The position numbers were made by a program, and so were the translations under genes. The notes beneath the pieces are model-generated. The model saw nothing but the letters and a program-made list of their open reading frames with translations. It was not told the DNA's origin and did no database searches. This document shows, piece by piece, positions 46,121 through 55,342 of a DNA stretch of 64,000 nt; position 1 is the stretch's first letter; each line of letters begins with the position of its first letter. The DNA comes from Kocuria palustris (GTDB lineage Bacteria; Actinomycetota; Actinomycetes; Actinomycetales; Micrococcaceae): the NCBI RefSeq assembly GCF_016907795.1, contig NZ_JAFBCR010000001.1, positions 124,001 through 188,000 on the forward strand, read 5' to 3'.

Positions 46121-46166
46121 GCCCGTGCGAATAATCAAAACCTGAAGTAGAACTCGAAGGATAAAG

Positions 46167-47411
46167 ATGCCCTCTCTGCCCGATGGCGAGACCCCTCCGG
46201 AGGACGGACTGCTCCCGGAGACCGCCGCTCACGGAAGCGACGAGCGGACCCTGGGCCTGTACGTGCACGTGCCGTTCTGCTCCGTGCGCTGCGGCTACTG
46301 CGACTTCAACACGTACACCGCCCTGGAGCTGGGCCCCGACGTCTCGCAGGCGGCCTACCACCTCGAGGCCGTGCGCGAGATCGAGTTCGCCCGCGAGGCG
46401 CTCGAGCGCTCCGGGGCGGCGCGCCGCGAACTGCACACCGTCTTCTTCGGCGGGGGCACGCCCACCCGGCTGGCGTCCTCGGCGCTCGTGGAGATCCTGG
46501 ACAGCGCCCGCGGGAGCTTCGGTCTGCTGGAGGGCGCGGAGGTCACCACCGAGGCCAACCCCGACTCGGTGACCCGGGAGGACCTGCAGACGCTGGCCGA
46601 CGGAGGATTCACCCGCGTGTCCTTCGGCGTCCAGTCCGCGGTGCCGCACGTCCTGCGCACCCTGGAGCGCACCCACGATCCCGCGAACGTGCCGAGGGTC
46701 GTGCAGTGGGCCAAGGAGGCCGGGCTGTCCGTGAGCACGGATCTGATCTACGGCACGCCGGGGGAGTCGCCCGAGGACTGGAGGGAGTCGCTGCGCCAGG
46801 CCATCTCCCTGGAGCCGGACCACCTCTCCGCCTACTCCCTGATCGTGGAGGACGGCACGCGCATGGCGGCGCAGATGCGCCGCGGCGACGTGGACCCGGT
46901 GGACCCGGACGACCAGGCGGAGAAGTACGGGATCGCCGAGCAGATGCTCTCCGAGGCAGGCTTCGAGTGGTACGAGATCTCCAACTGGTCCCGGGTCGCG
47001 GGCGGGCGCAGCGCGCTGGAGAACCGCTCGGCGCACAACCTCGCCTACTGGCACAACCAGGACTGGTGGGGCGTCGGCCCCGGCGCCCACAGCCACGTGG
47101 GCGGCGTGCGCTGGTGGAACCGCAAGCACCCCATGCCGTACGCGCAGACGGTGCGCAGGGGCCTCTCTCCCGCCGTGGGCCGCGAGCAGCTCGACGACGA
47201 CACCCGGTACATGGAGCGCGTGATGCTCGAATCCCGCATCGCAGACGGCATGCCGCTGACGGCGCTGCGTCCGGAGGGGCGCGAGCAGATCGCGGGGCTG
47301 GTGGCCGAGGAGCTGATCGACGGCCGCAGCGCGCTGCAGGGCCGGCTCGTGCTCACGCTGCGCGGCCGCCTGCTCGGGGACGCCGTGGTGCGGCGGCTGC
47401 TCGTCGACTGA
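46167..47411 (+). CDS. hemW: HemW-type radical SAM heme chaperone
   Basis: 414 residues. The iron-sulfur triad is CSVRCGYC (C-x3-C-x2-C) in GLYVHVPFCSVRCGYCDF, followed by TVFFGGGTPT and ANPDSV. It lacks features of true HemN coproporphyrinogen dehydrogenase, and the lepA-hemW neighbourhood is that of HemW, which delivers heme to respiratory enzymes. A strong terminator follows. Confidence 0.9.
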   Translation: MPSLPDGETPPEDGLLPETAAHGSDERTLGLYVHVPFCSVRCGYCDFNTYTALELGPDVSQAAYHLEAVREIEFAREALERSGAARRELHTVFFGGGTPTRLASSALVEILDSARGSFGLLEGAEVTTEANPDSVTREDLQTLADGGFTRVSFGVQSAVPHVLRTLERTHDPANVPRVVQWAKEAGLSVSTDLIYGTPGESPEDWRESLRQAISLEPDHLSAYSLIVEDGTRMAAQMRRGDVDPVDPDDQAEKYGIAEQMLSEAGFEWYEISNWSRVAGGRSALENRSAHNLAYWHNQDWWGVGPGAHSHVGGVRWWNRKHPMPYAQTVRRGLSPAVGREQLDDDTRYMERVMLESRIADGMPLTALRPEGREQIAGLVAEELIDGRSALQGRLVLTLRGRLLGDAVVRRLLVD

Positions 47412-47475
47412 GCCGCAGGGCTCTCGGACCCGTCGGAACGGCCGGTCCACGGCCGGGCAGACCTGCGGATGACAT

Positions 47476-47507
47476 GCAGAAGGCCCCGCCGAAGCGGGGC
47501 CCTCTGC
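47476..47507. terminator. Bidirectional terminator after hemW
   Basis: GCAGAAGGCCCCGC and GCGGGGCCCTCTGC around CGAA form a near-perfect hairpin between convergent genes. Confidence 0.85.
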
Positions 47508-47528
47508 GCGTGCCGTGCGGCGTCCGGG

Positions 47529-48122
47529 TCAGCTCTGCGCGCCGGGACCCGGCTCTGGGGCCTCAGCGGTGCGGCCGCTGGGGGTGACGACCTGGCCCTG
47601 GGCTGTGACCGGACCGGAGGTCTCGCGCTCCCGGCGGCGCTCCTGGCGTCGGCTGGCCAGGGCGTCGTAGAGGTACCAGTTGAGGCGGTAGCGGTACGGA
47701 CGCCCGGAGTTGGCGGAGACGGCTGCGGCGACCGAGGAGATGGCGAGGATCAGCCAGGCTGCGGCGGCCAGGATGGCGAAGATCCAGCCGACCCACGGGA
47801 TGAAGGCCAGCAGCGCGCCGGCGATCACCACGAGGGTGGGCAGCAGCGTGAAGTTGGCGGCCTCCAGGGACTCCTGCTCGGTGAAGCGGGCGCGGCCCCT
47901 GGCCCAGCGGTGGATGATCATGCTGGGCACACAGCCGACCACTCCGAGCATGTGCGTCAGCGTGGCCAGCTGCTGATCGTCCGAGACGGAGACCGGACCG
48001 GGCTGTGCGCTGAGCCCCTCGTACTCGTTCGGAGCGAGGGCCGCCTGGTCGTCGGAGCCGAGGTCGTCCGGCTCGGCACCGGAGTCGCTGAGACGCTGGG
48101 GGCTGCTGCTGGAGACGGCCAC
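47529..48122 (-). CDS. DUF4870-like membrane protein
   Basis: 197 residues. An acidic disordered N-terminus is followed by about three membrane helices in a DUF4870 pattern (ATLTHMLGVVGCVPSMIIHR; FTLLPTLVVIAGALLAFIP; ILAAAAWLILAISSVAAAVS) and a charged tail. Function unknown. GTG start chosen for the GAAGGTGG ribosome site. Confidence 0.72.
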   Translation of the reverse strand: MAVSSSSPQRLSDSGAEPDDLGSDDQAALAPNEYEGLSAQPGPVSVSDDQQLATLTHMLGVVGCVPSMIIHRWARGRARFTEQESLEAANFTLLPTLVVIAGALLAFIPWVGWIFAILAAAAWLILAISSVAAAVSANSGRPYRYRLNWYLYDALASRRQERRRERETSGPVTAQGQVVTPSGRTAEAPEPGPGAQS

Positions 48123-48269
48123 TGTCCACCTTCGAGGTCGTGTGACCGGCAGGGCCGGTCGTGCGGGCGCCGCAGGTCCCCTGGGGGTCGGGGAAGCGCT
48201 CGGGTCCTGCACAGTCTAGCCGCTGACGGCCTCCGAGGGCTTCGTGCGAGGCCCCGTGTGACGGGTTGC

Positions 48270-49136
48270 TCAGGCGCTGCCGGGGACCGTGACGAAGTCG
48301 ATGAGCTCCTCGACGCGCCCGAGCAGCGCCGGCTCCAGATCGGCGTAGGTGTCCACGCGGGAGAGGATCGAGCTCCAGGCCCGTCCGATGTCCTCGGGGG
48401 TCTCGTGCGGCCAGCCCAGTCCGCGGCAGATCCCGGTCTTCCAATCGATCCCGCGCGGCACCTCGGGCCAGGCGCGGATGCCCATGGCGCTGGGCTTCAC
48501 GGCCTGCCAGATGTCGATGTACGGGTGGCCCAGCACCGCCACGTTGCCGGGGGCGGACGGCACCCGCATGGCCTCCTCGGCGATCCGGGACTCCTTGGAG
48601 CCTGCGACCAGGTGATCGACCAGGATGCCCAGGCGCCGCGACGGCCCGGGGGAGAACTCCGCGACGGCCGCGGCCAGATCGTCCACGCCGTGCAGCGGCT
48701 CGACCACGATGCCCTCGACCGCCAGGTCGTGGCCCCAGACCTTCGCGACCAGCTCGGCGTCGTGCTTGCCCTCGACCCAGATGCGGGAGGCCTGGGCCGT
48801 GCGGGCGCGGAAGCCCTCCACCTCGACCGACCCGGAGCGGGTGCGCGCGGGAGCCTTGGGTGCGCTGCGGCGCTGAGGCTCGGCCGCGATCACGGGCTCG
48901 CCCTCGAAGAGGAAGCCGGGTCCCAGGGGGAAGCTGCGGATCCTGCCCCGACGGTCCTCGAGGCTGAGCACGCGCATGCCGCCGATCGTCTCCAGACGCA
49001 CCACGGCCCCGACCCAGCCGGTCTCGAACTCCTCGAGGACCATGCCGCGGGCCACCGGCAGCTGACGCGGCTCGGGCGGGCGGTTCGAGGCGGACAGGTC
49101 GCTGAGGGAGCGCGGTCCCCAGGACGAAGGGGGCAT
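48270..49136 (-). CDS. DUF3097 family protein
   Basis: 288 residues starting MPPSSWGPRSLSDL. Conserved blocks SRIWVEGKHDAELVAKVWG and LGILVDHLVAGSKESRIAEE resemble the acidic core of a TOPRIM-like fold (E near the first block, DHL near the second). Common in Actinobacteria directly before hrcA; function unknown. Divergent from hrcA. Confidence 0.75.
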   Translation of the reverse strand: MPPSSWGPRSLSDLSASNRPPEPRQLPVARGMVLEEFETGWVGAVVRLETIGGMRVLSLEDRRGRIRSFPLGPGFLFEGEPVIAAEPQRRSAPKAPARTRSGSVEVEGFRARTAQASRIWVEGKHDAELVAKVWGHDLAVEGIVVEPLHGVDDLAAAVAEFSPGPSRRLGILVDHLVAGSKESRIAEEAMRVPSAPGNVAVLGHPYIDIWQAVKPSAMGIRAWPEVPRGIDWKTGICRGLGWPHETPEDIGRAWSSILSRVDTYADLEPALLGRVEELIDFVTVPGSA

Positions 49137-49251
49137 GGAGGTCTCCAGATCGACGGACGTGGTGGTGCGGTGCGCCGGAGGGGGCGCCTCCGGGCGGATC
49201 AGCGGCGAGCGTACCAATGCCCCGGTGCGAGCGCGGAGGCGTGAGCCCGCC

Positions 49252-49287
49252 TACACTGGCTTAGCAGTGTGCGCCCCCGAGTGCCAG
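49252..49287 (+). promoter_or_regulatory. hrcA promoter with degenerate CIRCE operator
   Basis: A -10-like TACACT is followed by TTAGCAGTG-N9-GAGTGCCAG. The CIRCE consensus is TTAGCACTC-N9-GAGTGCTAA: each half matches at 7 of 9 positions and the 9-base spacer is exact. It suggests HrcA autoregulation of hrcA-dnaJ. Confidence 0.65.
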
Positions 49288-49332
49288 AATGGTCCTCCGA
49301 GCGAGCACGCACAGCGCAGGAAGGAGCGGAAC

Positions 49333-50346
49333 ATGGATCACCCCCGGCGGCTGCAGGTCCTGCAGGCCATCGTGGAGGACTATGTCCACTCCCGGGAGCC
49401 GGTGGGCTCCCAGGCCCTCGTCGAGCGCCACGCCCTCGGCGTGTCCTCGGCGACCGTGCGCAACGACATGGGCGTGCTGGAGGAGGAGGGCCTGATCATG
49501 GCCCCCCACACCTCCTCGGGTCGGATCCCCACGGCCAAGGGGTATCGCGAGTTCGTCGACCGGATCGCGGCGGTCCAGCCGCTGACCCCGGCCCGGCGCC
49601 GCGCGATCCAGACCCTGCTCGAGGGCGCCGACGGCATCGACGACGTCATGGAGCGCACGGTGCGCCTGCTCTCGCAGCTCACCCACCAGGTGGCGGTCGT
49701 GCAGTACCCGTCGGTGAGCTCGGCCGCGCTGCGGCACCTGGAGCTGGTGCGCATGGACGAGCACCAGGTCCTGCTGGTCGTGATCCCCACCGACGGCCGG
49801 GTCTCCCAGCGGATGCTGCGCATGCCCGAGCCGGTGGCCGAGTCCGTCGTCCTGGATGCCCGGGCGAGGCTGCTGGGCGCGGTCGTCGGGCATCCGCTGG
49901 CCGGAGCCGGTGCGGCCGTGATGGCCGCGGCCCAGCAGGCGCCCCCGGCCGAGCAGCCCCTGCTGGAGGCGGCGGCCGCGGCCGTGGCCGCCGTGCTGGA
50001 CAGCGCGTCCGGGCAGCGCATGCTGCTGGCAGGCACCGCGAACCTGGCCCAGTCCACCGACGACTTCCGCCGCAGCATCGGCCCCGTGCTGGAGGCGCTC
50101 GAAGAGCAGGTCACCCTCCTGCAGCTGCTCTCGGAGATGGAGCAGGACGAGCGCGGGGTGGCCGTGCGCATCGGTGCGGAGGACTCGTCGGACCCGCTGG
50201 TCGAGACCGCTGTCGTCGCCACCGGATACGGTCCGCAGCGCAGGGCCAAGCTCGGCGTGCTGGGTCCCACCCGCATGGACTACCCGCAGACCATGGCGGC
50301 GGTGCGCGCCGTGGCCAGCTACCTCTCGCGCTCGCTGCCCAGCTGA
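49333..50346 (+). CDS. hrcA: Heat-inducible transcription repressor HrcA
   Basis: 337 residues. The N-terminal winged helix is RRLQVLQAIVEDYVHSREPV with SSATVRNDMGVLEEEGLI and HTSSGRIPTAKGYREFVD; the dimerisation domain ends GPTRMDYPQTMAAVRAVASY. It represses heat-shock genes at CIRCE sites, and one is visible upstream. Confidence 0.95.
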   Translation: MDHPRRLQVLQAIVEDYVHSREPVGSQALVERHALGVSSATVRNDMGVLEEEGLIMAPHTSSGRIPTAKGYREFVDRIAAVQPLTPARRRAIQTLLEGADGIDDVMERTVRLLSQLTHQVAVVQYPSVSSAALRHLELVRMDEHQVLLVVIPTDGRVSQRMLRMPEPVAESVVLDARARLLGAVVGHPLAGAGAAVMAAAQQAPPAEQPLLEAAAAAVAAVLDSASGQRMLLAGTANLAQSTDDFRRSIGPVLEALEEQVTLLQLLSEMEQDERGVAVRIGAEDSSDPLVETAVVATGYGPQRRAKLGVLGPTRMDYPQTMAAVRAVASYLSRSLPS

Positions 50347-50446
50347 GCCGCACCGAACAGACTCGCGCTCTCCTCGAGCCCGGCCATGCGCCCGGCGAGG
50401 GGCGCGCAGACCACGAATCCCAGAGATGACGAGGACGGAACGACCT

Positions 50447-51601
50447 GTGAGCGATCACTACGAGACCCTGGGCGTGTCCCGGGACGCCTCCGCCGAGGAG
50501 ATCAAGCGCGCCTACCGCAAGAAGGCCCGTCAGCTGCACCCGGACGTCAACCCGTCGCCGGATGCCGCCGATGAGTTCAAGCGCGTCTCCCACGCCAACG
50601 ACGTCCTCTCCGACCCGGAGAAGCGGCGCATCTACGACGCCACCGGCAATGAGAACGGCGAGTCCGGCTTCGGCGGAGGCGGCTTCGGCGGCGGCGGGTT
50701 CGGGGGCTTCGGCGACATCTTCGACGCCTTCTTCCAGGGCGGCGGAGCCCAGGGCCCCAAGTCCCGCACGCGCCAGGGCCAGGACGCCCTGATCACCGTG
50801 GACGTCTCCCTGCAGGAGGCCGTCTTCGGCACCCAGAAGCGGATCACGGTGGACACCGCGGTCGTGTGCCCCGAGTGCCAGGGCACCTGCTGCCAGCCGG
50901 GCACCCACCCCGAGCAGTGCACCGACTGCGGCGGCCAGGGCCAGGTCCGCCAGCCCATCCGCTCGCCCCTGGGCACCGTGATGACCGTGGCCGAGTGCCC
51001 CACCTGCCGCGGCTACGGCGATGTCATCAAGTCCCCGTGCCAGGAGTGCTACGGCCACGGGCGCGTGCGCGACAAGCGCCCGCTGAACGTCAAGATCCCC
51101 GCCGGCGTGCGCAGCGGAGTGCGCATCCGCCTGTCGGGGCAGGGCGAGGCCGGCGTGGCCGGCGGCCCCAGCGGCGACCTGTACGTGGAGACCAAGGTCA
51201 CCCAGGACCCCACGTTCACCCGCGACGGCGACGACCTGCACGTCACCGTGCGGATCCCCATGACCTCGGCCGCGCTGGGCACCACCCTCAAGCTCGACAC
51301 CTTCGACGGCCCCCAGGAGATCTCGATCCCCGCAGGCACCCAGTCGGGTCAGACCCGCCGGGTCGAGGGCCTGGGCTCCACCCGGCTGCGCAGCCAGAGC
51401 GGGGAGCGCGGCGATCTGGTGGTGCACCTGGAGGTCGAGACCCCCGAGGACCTCACCGGCGAGCAGCGCGAGCTGCTCACCCGGCTGGCCTCCCTGCGCG
51501 GCGAGGAGCAGCACACCGGAACCGCCGTGAGCCGCACGCAGGAGCGCGGGGGCGGCGGCGGGTTCTTCTCGCGGCTGCGCGACCGCTTCGCGGATCAGTG
51601 A
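50447..51601 (+). CDS. dnaJ: Chaperone protein DnaJ
   Basis: 384 residues: J domain with HPD in RQLHPDVNPS, Gly/Phe-rich linker (FGGGGFGGGGFGGFGDIFDA), four zinc motifs (CPECQGTC, CTDCGGQG, CPTCRGYG, CQECYGHG), then the substrate-binding barrels. The first zinc motif ends TC rather than xG. GTG start. Pairing with hrcA marks it as the second, non-dnaK-linked DnaJ typical of Actinobacteria. Confidence 0.95.
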   Translation: MSDHYETLGVSRDASAEEIKRAYRKKARQLHPDVNPSPDAADEFKRVSHANDVLSDPEKRRIYDATGNENGESGFGGGGFGGGGFGGFGDIFDAFFQGGGAQGPKSRTRQGQDALITVDVSLQEAVFGTQKRITVDTAVVCPECQGTCCQPGTHPEQCTDCGGQGQVRQPIRSPLGTVMTVAECPTCRGYGDVIKSPCQECYGHGRVRDKRPLNVKIPAGVRSGVRIRLSGQGEAGVAGGPSGDLYVETKVTQDPTFTRDGDDLHVTVRIPMTSAALGTTLKLDTFDGPQEISIPAGTQSGQTRRVEGLGSTRLRSQSGERGDLVVHLEVETPEDLTGEQRELLTRLASLRGEEQHTGTAVSRTQERGGGGGFFSRLRDRFADQ

Positions 51602-51611
51602 GGCGCCGGAC

Positions 51612-52376
51612 ATGACCACGCTGCCCGTCTTCCTCGCCGAGACCGAGATGCTCGGCGCCGGCGCGGGGGAGCAGATCGTGTTCAGCGGCCCGGAGGCCCG
51701 CCACGCCGCCACCGTGCGGCGCCTGAGCACCGGCGAGCGGCTCGAGCTCGTCGACGGCCGCGGGCTGCGGGTCACCGGCAGCGTCGTGAGCGCCGCCGGC
51801 GACCGGATCGAGCTGCGCGTCGAGGACTCCGTGCAGGAGCCGGCGCGCAGCCCCGAGCTGATCCTCGTGCAGGCCCTGGCCAAGGGCGACCGTGATCTGC
51901 AGGCCGTCGAGTCCTGCACCGAGCTCGGCGTCGAGGCCGTGATCCCGTGGCAGGCCGAGCGCTCGATCGCCAAGCTGCGCCCCGAGCGCCAGGCCAAGCA
52001 GCTGGCCAAGTGGGAGTCCGCCCTGACTTCGGCGGCCAAGCAGTCCCGACGGGGTCGCTGGCCGCAGCTGCGCGAGCCGGTCACGAGCTCCTCGCTGGCC
52101 CGGCTCATCGAGGAGGCGCCGGGCACGCGCTGGCTGGTCCTGCACGAGAGCGCGCAGCAGCGTCTCACCGAGCTGCTTCCGGAGCTGGCGTCCCACGAGG
52201 ACCTGGAGGGGATCGGGCTGATCGTGGGCCCGGAGGGCGGCGTCTCGGACACCGAGCTCGAGCGCTTCGTGCAGGCCGGGGCTCAGCCGATGCTGCTGGG
52301 CCCGGAGGTCCTGCGCTCCTCCACGGCAGGGGCCGCTGCCGTGGCCGTGCTGTCCTGCGCCCTCGGGCGCTGGTGA
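51612..52376 (+). CDS. rsmE: 16S rRNA (uracil1498-N3)-methyltransferase
   Basis: 254 residues of the SPOUT class: N-terminal PUA-like domain (HAATVRRLSTGERLELVDGR), ALAKGDRDLQAVESCTELGV, and the C-terminal trefoil-knot cofactor site IGLIVGPEGGVSDTELERF plus LGPEVLRSSTAG. Usual place after dnaJ. Confidence 0.95.
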   Translation: MTTLPVFLAETEMLGAGAGEQIVFSGPEARHAATVRRLSTGERLELVDGRGLRVTGSVVSAAGDRIELRVEDSVQEPARSPELILVQALAKGDRDLQAVESCTELGVEAVIPWQAERSIAKLRPERQAKQLAKWESALTSAAKQSRRGRWPQLREPVTSSSLARLIEEAPGTRWLVLHESAQQRLTELLPELASHEDLEGIGLIVGPEGGVSDTELERFVQAGAQPMLLGPEVLRSSTAGAAAVAVLSCALGRW

Positions 52377-52532
52377 GCATCCACGGCGGCGCAGCCGCCC
52401 GCCGGCGCGTCGCACCGGCGGGATAGCATGGGCCCTCGAACCGCACCTCGGCCTGCACCAGCTGCAGCCTCCCGTGCGGAGCAGACCACGCGCAGCGCAA
52501 CGGAAGGCGGCAGCGGCCACACGGCCCTCACC

Positions 52533-53678
52533 ATGGATCACAGCACCCTCTCGGACACCGAAGCGGACCCGCAGCGTCCCGTCGGGGCACCCGCGCAGGA
52601 CACGTCTCCGGAGCAGGAGCGCGTGCGGCGCACCGTCGTCTTCCACGACCGCGAGACCATGGTGCGCAGCATCGGCCAGGCCGATTCCGCGCTGACCCAG
52701 ATCGAGCTGGCCCGTCCGGGCACCCATCTGCGCGCCCACGACCTCACCGTCTCGGTCGACGGCCGCGCGGAGGACGTCGCCGTCGTCGTCGCGCTGCTCG
52801 AGGAGATCCGAGCCCTGGCCTCCCAGGGGACGCTCGTCACCCCGCAGGTGATCGCGCAGCTGATGGGCATCCTGGGCAGGGATGCGGCGGCACGGCCCTC
52901 GAGCGCTCTGAACCAGGACATCCTCAGCTCGCGCGGGCGCACCATCCGCCCCAAGACGATCAACCAGAAGCTCTACGTGGACGCCATCGACGACCACACC
53001 GTGACCTTCGGCATCGGCCCGGCCGGCACGGGCAAGACGTACCTGGCCATGGCCAAGGCGGTGCAGGCGCTGCAGCGCAAGGAGGTCTCGCGGCTGATCC
53101 TCACGCGTCCCGCGGTCGAGGCCGGCGAGCGGCTGGGCTTCCTGCCCGGCTCCCTCAACGAGAAGATCGACCCCTACCTGCGGCCGCTCTTCGATGCCCT
53201 GCACGAGATGCTCGACCCGGACGCGATTCCCAAGCTCATGGAGGCCGGGACCATCGAGGTGGCCCCGCTGGCCTACATGCGCGGGCGCACGCTCAACGAC
53301 TCCTTCATCATCCTCGACGAGGCCCAGAACACCACGCCCGAGCAGATGAAGATGTTCCTCACGCGCCTGGGCTTCGGCTCCAAGATCGTGGTCACCGGCG
53401 ACATCACCCAGGTGGACCTGCCCGGCGGCACGTCCTCGGGCCTGCGCCAGGTCGAGCACATCCTCCACGGCGTCGAGGACATCGCCTTCCCGGAGCTGAC
53501 CAGCGACGATGTCGTGCGCCACGAGCTGGTGGGGCGGATCGTCGATGCCTACGAGGTCTTCGGCGTGACCAACCGCCGGCGCCAGGAGCGCCGCGAGCGC
53601 AAGGACGCCCGTCGTGAGGCCGCAGCCCAGCGCGGGACGTCGCAGGACGCACAGGAGCAGCAGGGGGAGGGCGCATGA
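52533..53678 (+). CDS. phoH: PhoH-family ATPase
   Basis: 381 residues. Walker A GIGPAGTGKTYLAMAKA, Walker B SFIILDEAQNTTPEQMKMFL, sensor region VVTGDITQVDLP. PhoH-like proteins are predicted RNA-linked ATPases acting with YbeY, which follows by ATGA overlap. Start uncertain: an in-frame ATG 105 bases upstream also lacks a clear ribosome site. Confidence 0.92.
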   Translation: MDHSTLSDTEADPQRPVGAPAQDTSPEQERVRRTVVFHDRETMVRSIGQADSALTQIELARPGTHLRAHDLTVSVDGRAEDVAVVVALLEEIRALASQGTLVTPQVIAQLMGILGRDAAARPSSALNQDILSSRGRTIRPKTINQKLYVDAIDDHTVTFGIGPAGTGKTYLAMAKAVQALQRKEVSRLILTRPAVEAGERLGFLPGSLNEKIDPYLRPLFDALHEMLDPDAIPKLMEAGTIEVAPLAYMRGRTLNDSFIILDEAQNTTPEQMKMFLTRLGFGSKIVVTGDITQVDLPGGTSSGLRQVEHILHGVEDIAFPELTSDDVVRHELVGRIVDAYEVFGVTNRRRQERRERKDARREAAAQRGTSQDAQEQQGEGA

Positions 53679-54181
53679 GCGTCGAGTTCGACATCCGCCC
53701 GCTGCCGGAGGACGCCACGGCCGCCGATCGCGCCAGCTGGGAGGCGTACGTCCCGGCGCGGCAGCGGGAGCTGGTCGAGCACTGCTTCCGCGAGCTGCAC
53801 CTGTCGAAGTCCGTCGAGCTGTCGATCGCCGTGGTCGACGAGGATGAGATGTCCGAGCTGCACGTGCAGTGGATGGATCTTCCCGGGCCCACCGACGTCC
53901 TGTCCTTCCCCATGGACGAGCTGCGCGCCGGCACCGCCCAGGAGCCGACCGAGGGCGTGCTCGGGGACATCGTCCTGTGCCCGCCGGTGGCCGCCAGGCA
54001 GGCCGCCGAGGCCGGGCACAGCACCGAGGACGAGTTCGCCCTGCTGACCGTGCACGGCATCCTGCACCTGCTCGGCCACGACCATGCCGAGGACGACGAG
54101 CGCACGACCATGTTCGCCCTGCAGCGACAGCTGCTCAGCGGCTTCCTGGGCCGGCAGGCCCCCGCCGAGACCATCCGCTGA
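53675..54181 (+). CDS. ybeY: Endoribonuclease YbeY
   Basis: 168 residues with the zinc triad HGILHLLGHDH and the signature GPTDVLSFPMDE. Required for 16S rRNA 3' maturation and ribosome quality control. Overlaps phoH by 4 bases. Confidence 0.95.
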   Translation: MSVEFDIRPLPEDATAADRASWEAYVPARQRELVEHCFRELHLSKSVELSIAVVDEDEMSELHVQWMDLPGPTDVLSFPMDELRAGTAQEPTEGVLGDIVLCPPVAARQAAEAGHSTEDEFALLTVHGILHLLGHDHAEDDERTTMFALQRQLLSGFLGRQAPAETIR

Positions 54182-54248
54182 ACCGCCGCCGAGCGCAACG
54201 CAGCGGCCATCCCGTCCTCACCACGACACCTGAGAGCAGCACCTGAAG

Positions 54249-55301
54249 ATGAGCGAGACAACCCGGACCGGCGGCCCCGCGCAGTGGGATGACCCCGCAC
54301 AGACGCGCGCGGGCTTCGCCGTCTTCGTGGGACGGCCCAACGTCGGCAAGTCCACGCTGACCAATGCGCTGGTCGGCGAGAAGATCGCGATCACGTCCAA
54401 CCGCCCGCAGACCACGCGCCACACCATCCGCGGGATCGTGCACCGGGACAGCGGCCAGCTCGTGCTCGTCGACACGCCGGGGGTCCACCGCCCGCGCACG
54501 CTGCTGGGGGAGCGGCTCAACGAGCTCGTGAGCGAGACCCTCAGCGAGGTCGACGTCCTGGGCTTCTGCATCCCGGCGGACGAGAAGATCGGCCCCGGCG
54601 ACCGCTTCATCGCCCAGCAGCTTGCCAGTGCTGGGCGCAAGCCGATCGTCGCGATCATCACCAAGGCGGACAAGGTCGATCGCGGGGAGCTCGCCGAGCG
54701 GCTCATGGCCGTGGAGGCCATGGGTCGCGAGGTGCTCACCGCGGAGCACGTGGAGTTCCAGCGCCGTCAGGGCATCAGGGCCAGGAAGCGCGGCCGCGAC
54801 TACACGCCGACTCCGGTGCCCGAGGACATCGGATTCGCCGATGTCATCCCCGTCTCGGCGGTCGACAGCTTCCAGCTCGAGGAGCTGGCCGAGCTGCTGA
54901 TCTCGCATATGCCGATCTCCCCGCCGCTGTACCCGGACGGCGACCTCACGGACGAGCCGGAGATGACGCTCGTGGCCGAGCTCGTGCGCGAGGCGGCCCT
55001 GGAAGGCGTGCGCGACGAGCTGCCGCACTCCCTGGCTGCCGTGTGCGACGACATGATCCCGCGCGAGGACCGGCCCGAGGACGATCCCATGCTGGACGTG
55101 CACGTCTCGCTGTATGTGGAGCGCCCGTCGCAGAAGGCCATCGTGATCGGCAAGCAAGGGGCCCGCCTCCGGGAGATCGGCGCCACGTCCCGTGCTTCGA
55201 TCGAGCGGCTGCTCGGCACCCGGGTCTACCTCAGCCTGCACGTGAAGGTGGCCAAGGAATGGCAGCGCGACCCGCGGCAGATGTCACGGCTCGGCTTCTG
55301 A
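54249..55301 (+). CDS. era: GTPase Era
   Basis: 350 residues: G1 GRPNVGKST, G2 RPQTTRHTIRG, G3 DTPGV, G4 TKAD, then a KH domain (KAIVIGKQGARLREIGATSR). Binds 16S rRNA during 30S assembly. It is about 50 residues longer than typical Era; most of the excess lies between the GTPase G4 and G5 regions, a basic insert (FQRRQGIRARKRGRDYTPTP). Confidence 0.95.
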   Translation: MSETTRTGGPAQWDDPAQTRAGFAVFVGRPNVGKSTLTNALVGEKIAITSNRPQTTRHTIRGIVHRDSGQLVLVDTPGVHRPRTLLGERLNELVSETLSEVDVLGFCIPADEKIGPGDRFIAQQLASAGRKPIVAIITKADKVDRGELAERLMAVEAMGREVLTAEHVEFQRRQGIRARKRGRDYTPTPVPEDIGFADVIPVSAVDSFQLEELAELLISHMPISPPLYPDGDLTDEPEMTLVAELVREAALEGVRDELPHSLAAVCDDMIPREDRPEDDPMLDVHVSLYVERPSQKAIVIGKQGARLREIGATSRASIERLLGTRVYLSLHVKVAKEWQRDPRQMSRLGF

Positions 55302-55342
55302 AGCCTCGAGGCCACCCCCCCAGATCGACCGGAACAGAGCAC

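Noticed and set aside
51477-53522. Long leftward frame opposite phoH and rsmE
   Set aside because: Third-position G+C bias keeps antisense frames open here; the plus strand has full family motifs. The same reasoning removes the long antisense frames over leuA, the LCP gene, pyrD and the metal ATPase.
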